Below, piece after piece: positions 1 through 9,358 of a stretch of DNA of 64,000 nt (the stretch's first letter is position 1; the number at the start of each line of letters is the position of its first letter). Source of the DNA: Mycobacterium colombiense (GTDB taxonomy: Bacteria; Actinomycetota; Actinomycetes; Mycobacteriales; Mycobacteriaceae); contig NZ_LZSX01000014.1 of NCBI RefSeq assembly GCF_001665835.1, positions 1-64,000 on the forward strand, read 5' to 3'. Below the pieces are notes generated by a model. The model searched no databases, was not told where the DNA came from, and worked only from the letters and a program-made list of their open reading frames with translations. Made by a program: the position numbers and the translations under genes.

Positions 1-656
1 GGGATACGTATGCGAACGCGTCGCCGGATCTGTTCGACTTTTTGAACAACGCGGTGATCACCTCGCGCACGATCAACGCCCAGCAGAAGGATCTGGACCA
101 GGCGTTGCTGTCGGCGGCCGGATTCGGCAACACCGGCGCGGATCTGTTCAACAAGGCTGGGCCGTACCTGGCGCGCGGCGCCGCCGACCTGGTGCCGACC
201 GCGCAGTTGCTCGACACCTACAGCCCCGAGCTGTTCTGCGCCGTGCGCAACTACCACGACATCGAACCCAAGGCCGCGTCCTTCCTGGGCGGCAACGGCT
301 ACTCGCTGGTCGCCCACACCCAGGCGCTGTCCGGGTTGGGGCTGGTCGCCAACCCCCTGTCGCTGGTCGCTGTCGCCGCCCTCACGCTGGGACTCGGCGG
401 CGCGGCCGGGCTGGTCGGCGGCGCCCCGAACCCCTATGTCTACCCGGAGAACCTGCCGCGGGTGAACGCTCGCGGCGGCCCCGGCGGCGCGCCGGGCTGC
501 TGGCAGCCGCTCACCCACGACCTGTGGCCCGCACCTGAGCTGGTGATGGACTCCGGCAACAGCATCGCGCCTTACAACCACCTGGACACCGGGTCGCCGT
601 ATGCGATCGAGTACGTCTGGGGACGCCAGGTAGGGGATAACACGATCAACCCATGA
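1..656 (+). CDS. mce1A: Mce1A, C-terminal part (5' end outside window)
   Basis: The reading frame is already open at base 3 and runs to a TGA at 654-656, so about 217 C-terminal residues are visible. The N-terminal membrane anchor and MlaD/MCE domain lie upstream of the window. The visible part is the helical and C-terminal region of the Mce1A substrate-binding subunit, ending in QVGDNTINP as I recall for M. tuberculosis Mce1A (Rv0169). Mce1A is one of six Mce subunits of the Mce1 fatty/mycolic acid importer, which works with YrbE1A/B permeases and the MceG ATPase encoded elsewhere. The stop overlaps the mce1B start as ATGA. Identification rests on the tail plus the following mce1B-F order. 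Confidence 0.93.
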   Translation, partial: DTYANASPDLFDFLNNAVITSRTINAQQKDLDQALLSAAGFGNTGADLFNKAGPYLARGAADLVPTAQLLDTYSPELFCAVRNYHDIEPKAASFLGGNGYSLVAHTQALSGLGLVANPLSLVAVAALTLGLGGAAGLVGGAPNPYVYPENLPRVNARGGPGGAPGCWQPLTHDLWPAPELVMDSGNSIAPYNHLDTGSPYAIEYVWGRQVGDNTINP

Positions 657-1693
657 AAATCACCGGAACCCTTGTCAAACTCAGCATCTTCTCGGTGGTG
701 CTGCTGATCTTCACCGTGATGATCATCGTGGTGTTCGGTCAGATGCGCTTCGACCGCACCAACGGTTACTCGGCGGAGTTCATCAACGTCAGCGGCCTGC
801 GCGCCGGCCAGTTCGTCCGCGCTTCGGGGGTTGAGGTCGGCAAGGTCGACAAGGTGGAGCTGGTCGACGGCGGCAAGCGCGCCCGGGTGAAATTCAACGT
901 CGACCGATCGGTGCAGCTGTACCAGTCGACGACCGCCCAGATCCGCTACCTCGACCTGATCGGAAACCGCTACCTGGAGATCAAGCGCGGTCAGGGCGAG
1001 GGCGCCGACAAGGTCCTGCCGGCCGGCGGGTTCATCCCGCTGTCGCGCACCCAGCCGGCGCTCGACCTCGACGCCCTGATCGGTGGGTTCAAGCCGCTGT
1101 TCCGGGCGCTGGATCCGCAGAAGGTCAACACCATCGCCAGCGCGCTGGTCACCGTGTTCCAGGGCCAGGGCGGCACCATCAACGACATCCTCGACCAGAC
1201 CGCGCAGCTGACCAGCCAGCTCGGTGAGCGCGACCAGGCGATCGGCGAGGTCATCAAGAACCTGAACACCGTGCTGGACACCACGGTCCGGCACCGCGAG
1301 CAGTTCGACCAGACCATCAACAACCTCGAGGTGCTGATCACCGGCCTCAACAACCACCGTGACCAACTGGCGGGCGGCGTCGCGCACATCAGCAACGCCG
1401 CCGGCACGGTCGCCGACCTGCTGGCCGAGGACCGCGGCCTTCTCCACAAGACGATCAACTACCTGGACGCGGTGCAACAGCCGCTGATCGACCAGCAAGA
1501 CCAACTGCAGGACTACCTCAAGAAGGTGCCGACGGCGTTGAACATGATCGGGCGCGCCATAGGCTCCTACGGGGACTTCGTGAACTTCTACGCCTGCGAC
1601 ATCACCCTGAAGATCAACGGTCTGCAGGCCGGTGGCCCGGTCCGCACGGTCCGGCTGTTCCAGCAGCCGACGGGTAGGTGCACGCCGCAATGA
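653..1693 (+). CDS. mce1B: Mce1B, MCE-family lipid transport subunit
   Basis: 346 residues, the usual length. An N-terminal hydrophobic anchor (about residues 8-29) is followed by the MCE/MlaD domain (about 38-115) with the typical VRASGVEVGKVDKVEL stretch. After it comes a long helical region rich in Gln and Leu that forms the periplasm-spanning tube in MCE complexes. It is an orthologue of Rv0170. ATG 653 overlaps the mce1A stop and the TGA at 1691-1693 overlaps the mce1C ATG, so translation is coupled. It acts on the outer face of the inner membrane in import of fatty acids through Mce1. Confidence 0.96.
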   Translation: MKITGTLVKLSIFSVVLLIFTVMIIVVFGQMRFDRTNGYSAEFINVSGLRAGQFVRASGVEVGKVDKVELVDGGKRARVKFNVDRSVQLYQSTTAQIRYLDLIGNRYLEIKRGQGEGADKVLPAGGFIPLSRTQPALDLDALIGGFKPLFRALDPQKVNTIASALVTVFQGQGGTINDILDQTAQLTSQLGERDQAIGEVIKNLNTVLDTTVRHREQFDQTINNLEVLITGLNNHRDQLAGGVAHISNAAGTVADLLAEDRGLLHKTINYLDAVQQPLIDQQDQLQDYLKKVPTALNMIGRAIGSYGDFVNFYACDITLKINGLQAGGPVRTVRLFQQPTGRCTPQ

Positions 1694-3282
1694 GAACACT
1701 GGAACCAGAGAACCGGATCCGCATCGGGGTGATGGGCATCGTCGTGACGGTGCTCGTGATCGGCGTCGGCCAAAGCTTCACCAGTGTCCCGATGTTGATG
1801 GCCAAACCGCACTATTACGGGCAGTTCACCGATACCGGCGGCCTCAGTAAAGGCGACAAGGTGCGCATCGCCGGCGTGGAGGTCGGCAAGGTGGAAGGCC
1901 TCAAGATCGACGGCGATCACATCGTGGTCCAATTCAACGCCGGCACCGCAACGTTCGGCACCGAGAGCCGGCTCGCGGTCAAGACCGACACCATCCTTGG
2001 AAAGAAGGTCCTCGAACTGGAGGCGCGCGGCAACCAGCCGCTGCGGCCGGGCGCGACATTGCCGATCGGCCAGAGCACCACGCCCTACCAGATTTACGAT
2101 GCGTTCTTCGACGTCACCAAGGCCGCCCAGGGTTGGGACATCGACACCGTCAAGCAGTCCCTGCACGTGCTTTCGCAGACCATCGACCAGACCTACCCGC
2201 ACCTGAGCCCGGCCCTGGAAGGCGTGGAGAAGTTCTCCGACACCATCGGCAAGCGCGACGAACAGGTCAAGCACCTGCTGGCCCAGGCCAACCAGGTGGC
2301 GGGCATTCTCGGTAAGCGCAGCGATCAAGTCGACCGGTTGCTGGTCAACACCAATACGCTGCTGGCCGCCTTCAACGAGCGCGGCCAGGCGATCAACGCC
2401 CTGCTCGGCAACATCGCCGCGTTCTCCGAACAGGTCAAGGGCCTGATCAACGACAACCCGAACCTGAACCACGTGCTGGAACAGCTGCGCACGGTCAGCG
2501 ACATCCTGGTGCAACGCAAAGACGACCTGGCCAACGGTTTCACCGAGGTCGGCAAGTTCCTGCCCTCGCTGAACGAGGCCATCGCGTCGGGACCGTTCTT
2601 CAAAGTGGTCCTGCACAACCTGGCCCTGTACCAGATTACCCAGCCGTGGGTCGACGCCGCCTTCAAGAAGCGCGGCATCGATCCGGAGAACTTCTGGCGC
2701 AGCGCGGGACTGCCGGAATACCGGTGGCCCGATCCCAATGGCACCCGATTCCCCAACGGCGCGCCGCCGCCGGCGCCGCCGGTGCTCGAGGGCACGCCCG
2801 ATCACCCGGGCCCGGCCGTCCCACCGGGATCGCCGTGCTCGTACACGCCGGCCAACCCCGGCGGCAATGTCACCGTCGGGGACGAGGGTCTGCCGCGACC
2901 ATGGAATCCGCTGCCCTGCGCGGGCGCGGCGTCGGGCCCGTTCGGTGGGCCGGGCTTCCCGGCGCCGGTCGACGTGATGACGTCGCCGCCGAACCCCGCG
3001 GGTCTGCCGCCGACGCCGGGCATCCCGATCGCGGGCCGGCCGGGTGACCCGCCGCCCGACGTCCCGGGCACACCGGTGCCGTTGCCGACGCAGGCACCCC
3101 CGGGTGCGCGCACCGAGAACCTCGCACCGGCCGGACCGCCCCCGCCGCCGTCGACGTTCGCGCCCGGCTTCCCGCCGGGACCCGCGGTGCCGCCCGGACC
3201 GGGCAACCAGCTACCGGCACCGTTCATCAACCCCGGCGGAACCGGAGGCAGTGGCGCAGCGGGGGGAGGTAGCCAGAATTGA
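1690..3282 (+). CDS. mce1C: Mce1C, MCE-family lipid transport subunit
   Basis: An in-frame GTG exists at 1678, but ATG 1690 gives the ATGA overlap used throughout this operon and the N-terminus MRTLEPENRIRIG, matching Rv0171. The protein is 530 residues: N-terminal anchor (about 12-32), MCE domain (about 40-115, with VRIAGVEVGKVEGLKI), helical region, then a long Pro/Gly-rich tail from about residue 355. The tail includes a paired-Cys segment (PCSYTP, LPCAGA). Proline-rich tails are usual in Mce C subunits and probably extend into the cell wall. The stop overlaps the TTG start of mce1D. Confidence 0.95.
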   Translation: MRTLEPENRIRIGVMGIVVTVLVIGVGQSFTSVPMLMAKPHYYGQFTDTGGLSKGDKVRIAGVEVGKVEGLKIDGDHIVVQFNAGTATFGTESRLAVKTDTILGKKVLELEARGNQPLRPGATLPIGQSTTPYQIYDAFFDVTKAAQGWDIDTVKQSLHVLSQTIDQTYPHLSPALEGVEKFSDTIGKRDEQVKHLLAQANQVAGILGKRSDQVDRLLVNTNTLLAAFNERGQAINALLGNIAAFSEQVKGLINDNPNLNHVLEQLRTVSDILVQRKDDLANGFTEVGKFLPSLNEAIASGPFFKVVLHNLALYQITQPWVDAAFKKRGIDPENFWRSAGLPEYRWPDPNGTRFPNGAPPPAPPVLEGTPDHPGPAVPPGSPCSYTPANPGGNVTVGDEGLPRPWNPLPCAGAASGPFGGPGFPAPVDVMTSPPNPAGLPPTPGIPIAGRPGDPPPDVPGTPVPLPTQAPPGARTENLAPAGPPPPPSTFAPGFPPGPAVPPGPGNQLPAPFINPGGTGGSGAAGGGSQN

Positions 3283-4895
3283 GCACTATCTTTGACATCC
3301 GCAACCTGCGGCTGCCGAGGCTGTCTCGGGCATCGGTGATCATCGGATCGCTGGTGGTGATCCTGGCGCTCGTCGTCGGCTACGTCGGCTGGCGGCTCTA
3401 CGAGAAGCTGACCAACAACACCGTGGTGGCCTATTTCCCGGCGGCGAACGCGCTGTACGCGGGGGACAAGGTTCAGATCATGGGTCTGCGGGTGGGCGCG
3501 ATCGACAAGATCGAGCCCAGCGGCGACAAGATGAAGGTCACCTTCCACTACGAGAACAAGTACCGGGTGCCGGCCAACGCCTCGGCGGTGATCCTCAACC
3601 CCACCCTGGTGGCCTCGCGGGCCATCCAGCTGGAGCCGGCCTACAAGGGCGGGCCGGTGCTGGCCGACAATGCGGTGATCCCCGAAGAGCGCACCCAGGT
3701 GCCGGTGGAGTGGGACCAGCTGCGCAACAGCATCACCAACATCATCTCCAAGCTGGGCCCGACACCCGAGCAGCCCAAGGGGCCGTTCGGTGAGGTCATC
3801 GAGTCGTTCGCCAACGGGCTGGCCGGCAAGGGCAAGCAGTTCAACAGCACCCTGACCAGCCTGTCGCAGGCGCTCACCGCGCTGAACGAGGGTCGCGGCG
3901 ACTTCTTCGCGGTGGTGCGCAGCCTGGCGCTGTTCGTCAACGCGCTGCACAACGACGACCAACAGTTCGTCGCGCTCAACCAGAACCTGGCGGACTTCAC
4001 CACGCGGCTCGCGCATTCCGATACCGACCTGGCCAACGCGATCGAGCAGTTCGACAGCCTGCTCACCACCGTGCGGCCCTGGCTGGACCAGAACCGCGGG
4101 GTGCTGACTCAGGACATCAACAACCTCGAGACCGCGACCAACGCGCTGCTGCAACCGGATCCGCTGAACGGGCTGGAGACCGCGCTGCACGTGCTGCCGA
4201 CAGCTGCGTCGAACATCAACCAGATCTATCACCCGTCGCACGGTTCGGTGGTCGCCATCCCGTCGATCACCAACTTCGCGAACCCGATGCAGTTCATCTG
4301 TAGTGCGATCCAGGCCGGCAGCCGGTTGGGCTACCAGGAGTCGGCCGAACTGTGTGCGCAGTACCTCTCGCCGATTCTTGACGCGATCAAGTTCAACTAC
4401 CCGCCGTTCGGCTTGAACCTGTTCAGCACGGCCGAGACGCTGCCCAAGGAGGTCGCCTACTCCGAGGACCGGCTGCACCCGCCGAACGGATACAAGGACA
4501 CCACCGTCCCGGGCATCTGGGTGCCGGACACCCCGACGTCGCACCGCAACACCCAGCCGGGCTGGATCGTCGCCCAGGGCATGCAGGGCCAGCAGGTCGG
4601 ACCGATCACCGCGGGCCTGATGACCCCGGACTCGCTGGAAGAGCTGATGGGCGGACCGAACATCGCGCCGGTCCAGTCGACGCTGCAGACCCCACCGGGT
4701 CCGCCGAACGCCTACGACGAGAACCCGATAGCGCCGGTCATCGGGCAGAACCCGCCGCAGGTGCCGATACCGCCGCCACCGCCGGGGCCGGAAGTGATCC
4801 CGGGCCCGGTCGCCCCGACACCGGCGCCGGTGTCCGCGCCCGCCCCGAACGCGGGTGGCCCCCCGTCACCCGCTGACTTCGGAGGTGGCCAGTGA
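3279..4895 (+). CDS. mce1D: Mce1D, MCE-family lipid transport subunit
   Basis: The start is TTG 3279, overlapping the mce1C stop (TTGA) and giving MSTIFDIRNLRLP, the conserved Mce1D N-terminus. The protein is 538 residues: membrane anchor (about 18-40), MCE domain (about 48-125, VQIMGLRVGAIDKIEP), helical region, and a proline-rich tail from about residue 475. An orthologue of Rv0172. A TTG start in the middle of a coupled operon fits translation driven by termination of the upstream gene rather than by a strong independent ribosome site. The stop overlaps the GTG start of mce1E. Confidence 0.95.
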   Translation: MSTIFDIRNLRLPRLSRASVIIGSLVVILALVVGYVGWRLYEKLTNNTVVAYFPAANALYAGDKVQIMGLRVGAIDKIEPSGDKMKVTFHYENKYRVPANASAVILNPTLVASRAIQLEPAYKGGPVLADNAVIPEERTQVPVEWDQLRNSITNIISKLGPTPEQPKGPFGEVIESFANGLAGKGKQFNSTLTSLSQALTALNEGRGDFFAVVRSLALFVNALHNDDQQFVALNQNLADFTTRLAHSDTDLANAIEQFDSLLTTVRPWLDQNRGVLTQDINNLETATNALLQPDPLNGLETALHVLPTAASNINQIYHPSHGSVVAIPSITNFANPMQFICSAIQAGSRLGYQESAELCAQYLSPILDAIKFNYPPFGLNLFSTAETLPKEVAYSEDRLHPPNGYKDTTVPGIWVPDTPTSHRNTQPGWIVAQGMQGQQVGPITAGLMTPDSLEELMGGPNIAPVQSTLQTPPGPPNAYDENPIAPVIGQNPPQVPIPPPPPGPEVIPGPVAPTPAPVSAPAPNAGGPPSPADFGGGQ

Positions 4896-6088
4896 TGGGC
4901 AAGCCGAACCGTCGGCCCATGAGAAGCGCGCTCCGGGTGATTCGCCGTCGGAGCTGGCAGGGGCTGACCCTGCTGGTCGCCGCGATGGTGTTGAGCTCGT
5001 GTGGCTGGAAAGGCATCTCCAACGTCGCGATCCCGGGCGGGCCCGGCAGCGGATCCGGGGCCATGACCATCTATGTGCAGGTGCCTGACACGCTGGCGAT
5101 CAACGGCAACAGCAAGGTGATGGTCGCCGACGTCTTCGTCGGCTCGATCAAAGCCATCCAGTTGAAGAACTGGATCGCCACGCTGACGCTGGGCGTGGAC
5201 AAGAACACCAAGCTGCCCAAGAACGCCACCGCCAAGATCGGCCAGACCTCGCTGCTGGGTTCGCAGCACGTCGAGCTCGCCGCGCCGCCGAACCCGTCGC
5301 CCCAGCTGCTCAAGAGCGGTGACACCATCCCGCTGAAGAACTCGCAGGCTTATCCGACGACCGAGCAGACGCTGGCCAGCCTCTCGCTGATCCTGCGCGG
5401 CGGCGGCATCCCGAACCTCGAGGTGCTGCAGAACGAGGTCTACAACATTTTCAACGGCCGCGGCGACCAGATCCGGTCGCTGCTCGGCAAGCTGGACACC
5501 TTCACCAACCAGCTCAACCAGCAGCGCGATGACATCACCCACGCCATCGACTCCACCAACCGGCTGCTGACCTACGTGGCCGGCCGCGCCGACGTCCTGG
5601 ACCGGGTGCTGACCGACATTCCGCCGCTGATCAAATACTTCGCGAACAAGGACTATCAGCAGCATCTGATCAACGCCGTCGACTCGGTGGGACGCCTCAG
5701 CCAGGCGGCGGACCAGTACCTGTCGGAGGCGCGCGGTCCGCTGCACACGGACCTGGAGGCGCTGCAGTGTCCGCTGAAGGAGCTCGGCAGGGCGTCGCCG
5801 TACCTGATCGGCGCGTTGAAGCTGATCCTCACCCAGCCGTTCGACATCGACACGGTCCCGAAGATCTTCCGCGGTGACTACATCAACATCTCGCTGACGC
5901 TCGACCTGACCTACAGCGCCGTCGACAACGCGTTCCTCACCGGGACCGGATTGTCGGGAGCCCTGCGGGCGCTCGAGCAGTCGTTCGGGCGCGATCCGGA
6001 GACGATGATCCCGGACGTGCGCTACACGCCGAACCCGAATGACGCGCCGGGTGGACCGCTGGTGGAAAGGGGGGACAGGAATTGCTGA
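4892..6088 (+). CDS. mce1E: Mce1E / LprK, lipoprotein MCE subunit
   Basis: The start is GTG 4892 (GTGA overlap with mce1D) or ATG 4895, differing by one residue. The N-terminus has a basic region, a hydrophobic stretch and a lipobox VLSSC with the lipidated Cys at residue 37 (GTG start), so the mature protein is membrane-anchored by lipid. Mce E subunits are the lipoprotein members. An MCE domain follows (about 55-130, VMVADVFVGSIKAIQL), then a helical tail; total 398 residues. An orthologue of Rv0173 (LprK). It ends in RNC and overlaps mce1F by 7 bases. Confidence 0.95.
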   Translation: MMGKPNRRPMRSALRVIRRRSWQGLTLLVAAMVLSSCGWKGISNVAIPGGPGSGSGAMTIYVQVPDTLAINGNSKVMVADVFVGSIKAIQLKNWIATLTLGVDKNTKLPKNATAKIGQTSLLGSQHVELAAPPNPSPQLLKSGDTIPLKNSQAYPTTEQTLASLSLILRGGGIPNLEVLQNEVYNIFNGRGDQIRSLLGKLDTFTNQLNQQRDDITHAIDSTNRLLTYVAGRADVLDRVLTDIPPLIKYFANKDYQQHLINAVDSVGRLSQAADQYLSEARGPLHTDLEALQCPLKELGRASPYLIGALKLILTQPFDIDTVPKIFRGDYINISLTLDLTYSAVDNAFLTGTGLSGALRALEQSFGRDPETMIPDVRYTPNPNDAPGGPLVERGDRNC

Positions 6089-7632
6089 CTCCCTTCATCC
6101 GACGCCAGCTGATCGCCTTCGGGATCCTGACCGTCATCTCGCTGCTCGTGCTCGGGATCTACTATCTGCAGATCCCGAGCCTGGTGGGCATCGGCCGCTA
6201 CACCCTGAAGGCCGACCTGCCCGCATCGGGCGGCCTGTATCCGACCGCCAACGTCACCTATCGCGGCATCACCATCGGCAAGGTGACCGACGTCGAGCCC
6301 ACCGAGCGCGGCGCCCAGGCGACGATGAGCATCGACAGCCACTACAAGATCCCGATCGACGCGACGGCCAACGTGCATTCGGTTTCGGCCGTCGGTGAGC
6401 AGTACCTGGACCTGACGTCGAGCGGGAACCCCAGCAAGTACCTGGCGGACGGGCAGACCATCACGAAGGGCACCGTGCCCGCCGAGATCGGACCGGCCCT
6501 GGACACGGCGAACCGCGGGCTGTCGGTGCTGCCCAAGGAGAAGATCGGCCAGCTGCTCGACGAGACGGCGCAATCCGTCGGCGGCTTGGGCCCCAACCTG
6601 CAGCGGTTGGTCGACGCGACGCAGGCGATCGTCGGCGACTTCAAAAACCAGATGACCGACGTCAACGACATCATCCAGAACTCCGGGCCGGTGCTGGACA
6701 GCCAGGTCAAATCGGGTGACAACATCGAGCGCTGGGCACGCAACCTGAACAGGCTGGGCGCTCAGTCCGCGCAGGAGGATCAACACCTGAAAAGCCTGCT
6801 GCGCCAGGCGGCGCCGACGGCCGACCAGGTCAACTCGGTCTTCAACGACGTGCGGGATTCGCTGCCGCAGACGCTGGCCAACCTCGAGGTCGTCTTCGAC
6901 CTGCTCAAGCGCTACCACACCGGCGTCGAGCAGGTCCTGGTGTTCCTCCCGCAGGGTGCATCGATCGCCCAGACGGTGGCGGCGCCGTTCCCGAACATGG
7001 CCGCGCTCGACCTGGCGCTGTCGATCAACCAGCCGCCGCCGTGCCTGACGGGCTTCATCCCGGCCCCGGAGTGGCGGTCCCCGGCCGACACCAGCATCCA
7101 GCCGTTGCCCACGGGCACGTACTGCAAGATCCCGATGGACACCCCGGCGAACAGTGTGCGCGGGTCGCGCAACATCCCGTGTACGGACATTCCGGGCAAA
7201 CGGGCCGCGACTCCGCGGGAATGCCGCGACCCCAAACCGTATGTGCCCGCGGGTACCAACCCGTGGTACGGCGACCCCAACCAGATCTTGACCTGCCCCG
7301 CGCCCGCGGCGCGCTGTGACCAATCGGTCCGGCCGGGGATGGTGATCCCCGCGCCGTCGGTGGACAACGGGATGAACCCGGCGCCCTCGGATCGGGTCCC
7401 GGGCACACCACCGCCCACCAGCGATCCGTTGTCCCGGCCGGGGTCGGGTACCGTGCAGTGCAATGGCCAGCAGCCCAACCCCTGTGTCTACAAACCCAGC
7501 GGGCCTCCCTCGGCGATCTACAGTCCCCAAAGCGGTGAACTGGTAGGGCCAGACGGAGTTAAATACTCCGTCGAGAACTCGACCAGAACAGGAGACGATG
7601 GATGGAAGGAGATGCTGGCGCCAGCCGGCTGA
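6082..7632 (+). CDS. mce1F: Mce1F, MCE-family lipid transport subunit
   Basis: The TTG start at 6082 lies inside the mce1E end and gives MLTPFIRRQL, the conserved Mce1F N-terminus. The protein is 516 residues: anchor (about 10-32), MCE domain (about 38-115, VTYRGITIGKVTDVEP), helical region, then a Cys- and Pro-rich C-terminal portion (about 315-500) with several CPAP/IPC-type Cys pairs that could form disulfides in the periplasm. An orthologue of Rv0174 and the last MCE subunit. The next gene starts 31 bases before its stop, in another frame. Confidence 0.95.
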   Translation: MLTPFIRRQLIAFGILTVISLLVLGIYYLQIPSLVGIGRYTLKADLPASGGLYPTANVTYRGITIGKVTDVEPTERGAQATMSIDSHYKIPIDATANVHSVSAVGEQYLDLTSSGNPSKYLADGQTITKGTVPAEIGPALDTANRGLSVLPKEKIGQLLDETAQSVGGLGPNLQRLVDATQAIVGDFKNQMTDVNDIIQNSGPVLDSQVKSGDNIERWARNLNRLGAQSAQEDQHLKSLLRQAAPTADQVNSVFNDVRDSLPQTLANLEVVFDLLKRYHTGVEQVLVFLPQGASIAQTVAAPFPNMAALDLALSINQPPPCLTGFIPAPEWRSPADTSIQPLPTGTYCKIPMDTPANSVRGSRNIPCTDIPGKRAATPRECRDPKPYVPAGTNPWYGDPNQILTCPAPAARCDQSVRPGMVIPAPSVDNGMNPAPSDRVPGTPPPTSDPLSRPGSGTVQCNGQQPNPCVYKPSGPPSAIYSPQSGELVGPDGVKYSVENSTRTGDDGWKEMLAPAG

Positions 7633-8390
7633 ACCCCATCGACACGGACGATTCGTTGACCATCCAGGACAAGCACGAGGATTCGGCGGCACCCGAGAAC
7701 GGAGCCGAGCAAACCGGCCCGCAGGACGCTTCCGAGGATGCGGTGGAATCCACGGACGGCGCTGCCGACACCGACACGTCCGAGTCCGACGACGCCGACG
7801 CGTCCGAGTCCGACGGCACCGCCGAGGATGAGGCGGGCGCCGCCGAGGATGAGGTGGAATCCGGCGAGGCCGCGGTGGCCGCACCGCGAGGCCCGTCCCG
7901 GGTGGGCCGCGGATGGCTGGCCGCGATCGCCGCGGTGCTGGTGCTGTGCGCCCTCGGCATCGGCGGGGGCGGCTACCTCGCGTTGCACTACCACCACCAA
8001 AGCCAGCGGATCGCCCGCAACGACGCCGCGGCGCTGAAGGCGGCGGTGGAATGCGTGTCAGCGACCCAGGCACCGGACACCAACGCGATGACCGCGAGCG
8101 AGCAGAAGATCGTCGACTGCGGCACGGACGCCTTCCGCTCGCAGGCGCTGCTCTACACCAGCATGCTCGTGCAGGCGTATCAGGCCGCGAACATCCACGT
8201 TCAGGTGTCGGACGTGCGGGCGGCCGTCGAGCGCAACAACCCCGACGGTTCGATCGACATCCTCGTCGCGCTGCGCGTCAAGGTGGCCAGCGACCAGAAC
8301 CAGAGCGAAGCCGGCTACCGGCTGCGCGTGAAGATGGCCTTCGCCGAGGGACAGTACAAGATTTCCAAGCTCGACCAGGTGACGAAGTGA
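7602..8390 (+). CDS. mam1A: Mce-associated membrane protein Mam1A
   Basis: 262 residues. ATG 7602 has GGAG at 7591-7594 with 7-base spacing and overlaps mce1F by 31 bases. The N-terminal ~95 residues are strongly acidic low-complexity sequence (Asp/Glu/Ser/Thr runs) and probably cytoplasmic. One transmembrane helix (about 105-130) follows, then an outside domain of the Mce-associated (VirB8-like fold) type. An orthologue by position of Rv0175. Mam proteins are thought to stabilise or assemble the Mce complex, but their exact role is open. The stop overlaps the GTG start of the next gene. Confidence 0.88.
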   Translation: MEGDAGASRLNPIDTDDSLTIQDKHEDSAAPENGAEQTGPQDASEDAVESTDGAADTDTSESDDADASESDGTAEDEAGAAEDEVESGEAAVAAPRGPSRVGRGWLAAIAAVLVLCALGIGGGGYLALHYHHQSQRIARNDAAALKAAVECVSATQAPDTNAMTASEQKIVDCGTDAFRSQALLYTSMLVQAYQAANIHVQVSDVRAAVERNNPDGSIDILVALRVKVASDQNQSEAGYRLRVKMAFAEGQYKISKLDQVTK

Positions 8391-9358
8391 CGGTGGTGGT
8401 CGAACAGACTGCGCCCACGGCAATCCAGGAGTCACCGCGGGAAGGCTTGGCGCCCTGGCATTCTCGCGTTCGTGCATTCGCCGTCGACGTGCTGCCGGGC
8501 CTCGCGGTGATCATCACGATGGCGCTGGTGTTGCGTACCGTGCCGGCCCACGGCGCGTGGTGGTGGCTGGCCATCTCCGTCCTCGGCGTCGCCACCCTGC
8601 TGGTGCTGGTCAACCGGCTGCTACTGCCGGTGATCACCGGCTGGAGCCTGGGCCGCGCGCTGGTGGGCATCGCGGTGACGGGACGCACCGGCGACGCGCC
8701 GGGCCCGTGGACCCTGCTGTTGCGGGACGTCGCCCATCTGATCGATACCGTCTCGATCGTGGGATGGCTTTGGCCCCTGTGGGATTCACGCCGCCGCACG
8801 TTCGCCGACATGCTGGCGCGCACCGAGGTGGGCCCCCTCCACCCGGGCACGGCGCCGGCCCGCATCCGGCGCTGGACCGCGGCCGCGGTGGCGAGCGCGG
8901 TGGCGCTCTGCCTGGCCGGGGCGGCAGTCAGCTTTTTCGTCGTGTACTCCACCGACCGGGCGACCGATCAGACCCGCGCCCAGATCGCCACGCAGGGACC
9001 GAAAATCGTCGCCCAGATGCTGACGTACGACCCCAAGACGCTGCACGACGACTTCACGCGGGCGCTGTCGCTGGCGACCGACAAATATCGGCCCCAGCTG
9101 GCCGCCCAGCAGGACGTGGTGCAGAAGGGGCACCCGGTCATCAACGAATACTGGGTCACCAACAGCTCGATCGAAACGGCGGCCCCGGACCGGGCGACGA
9201 TGCTGCTGTTCATGCAAGGCCGGCGCGGCATCGGGCCGGAGCAGCGCTACATCAGCGCCACCGTGCGGGTGAACTTCGCCAAGGGCGGCGGAAACACGTG
9301 GCGCGTCGACGATCTCAACGTGCTGACGAAGCCGAAGCAGCCCGGGAGCGGAAAATGA
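8387..9358 (+). CDS. mam1B: Mce-associated protein Mam1B with RDD membrane domain
   Basis: The frame is open far upstream, but GTG 8387 overlaps the mam1A stop (GTGA) and gives 323 residues, close to what I recall for Rv0176. The N-terminal half (about 25-150) is an RDD-type membrane domain with three hydrophobic helices and the characteristic FAVDVLPG, GRALVGIAV and RRRTFADMLARTEV motifs. A further helix (about 164-186) and a periplasmic Mce-associated domain follow. This RDD plus Mce-associated fusion is normal for the second mam gene of mce1. It overlaps mam1C by ATGA. Confidence 0.9.
   Translation: MTVVVEQTAPTAIQESPREGLAPWHSRVRAFAVDVLPGLAVIITMALVLRTVPAHGAWWWLAISVLGVATLLVLVNRLLLPVITGWSLGRALVGIAVTGRTGDAPGPWTLLLRDVAHLIDTVSIVGWLWPLWDSRRRTFADMLARTEVGPLHPGTAPARIRRWTAAAVASAVALCLAGAAVSFFVVYSTDRATDQTRAQIATQGPKIVAQMLTYDPKTLHDDFTRALSLATDKYRPQLAAQQDVVQKGHPVINEYWVTNSSIETAAPDRATMLLFMQGRRGIGPEQRYISATVRVNFAKGGGNTWRVDDLNVLTKPKQPGSGK

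Noticed and set aside
1678..1689. GTG start for mce1C four codons upstream
   Set aside because: ATG 1690 gives the conserved N-terminus and the ATGA overlap used in the operon.
6022..8073. Minus-strand frame of 683 codons opposite mce1F/mam1A
   Set aside because: Arg/Pro/Gly-rich translation, opposite a conserved gene; a by-product of high GC third positions.
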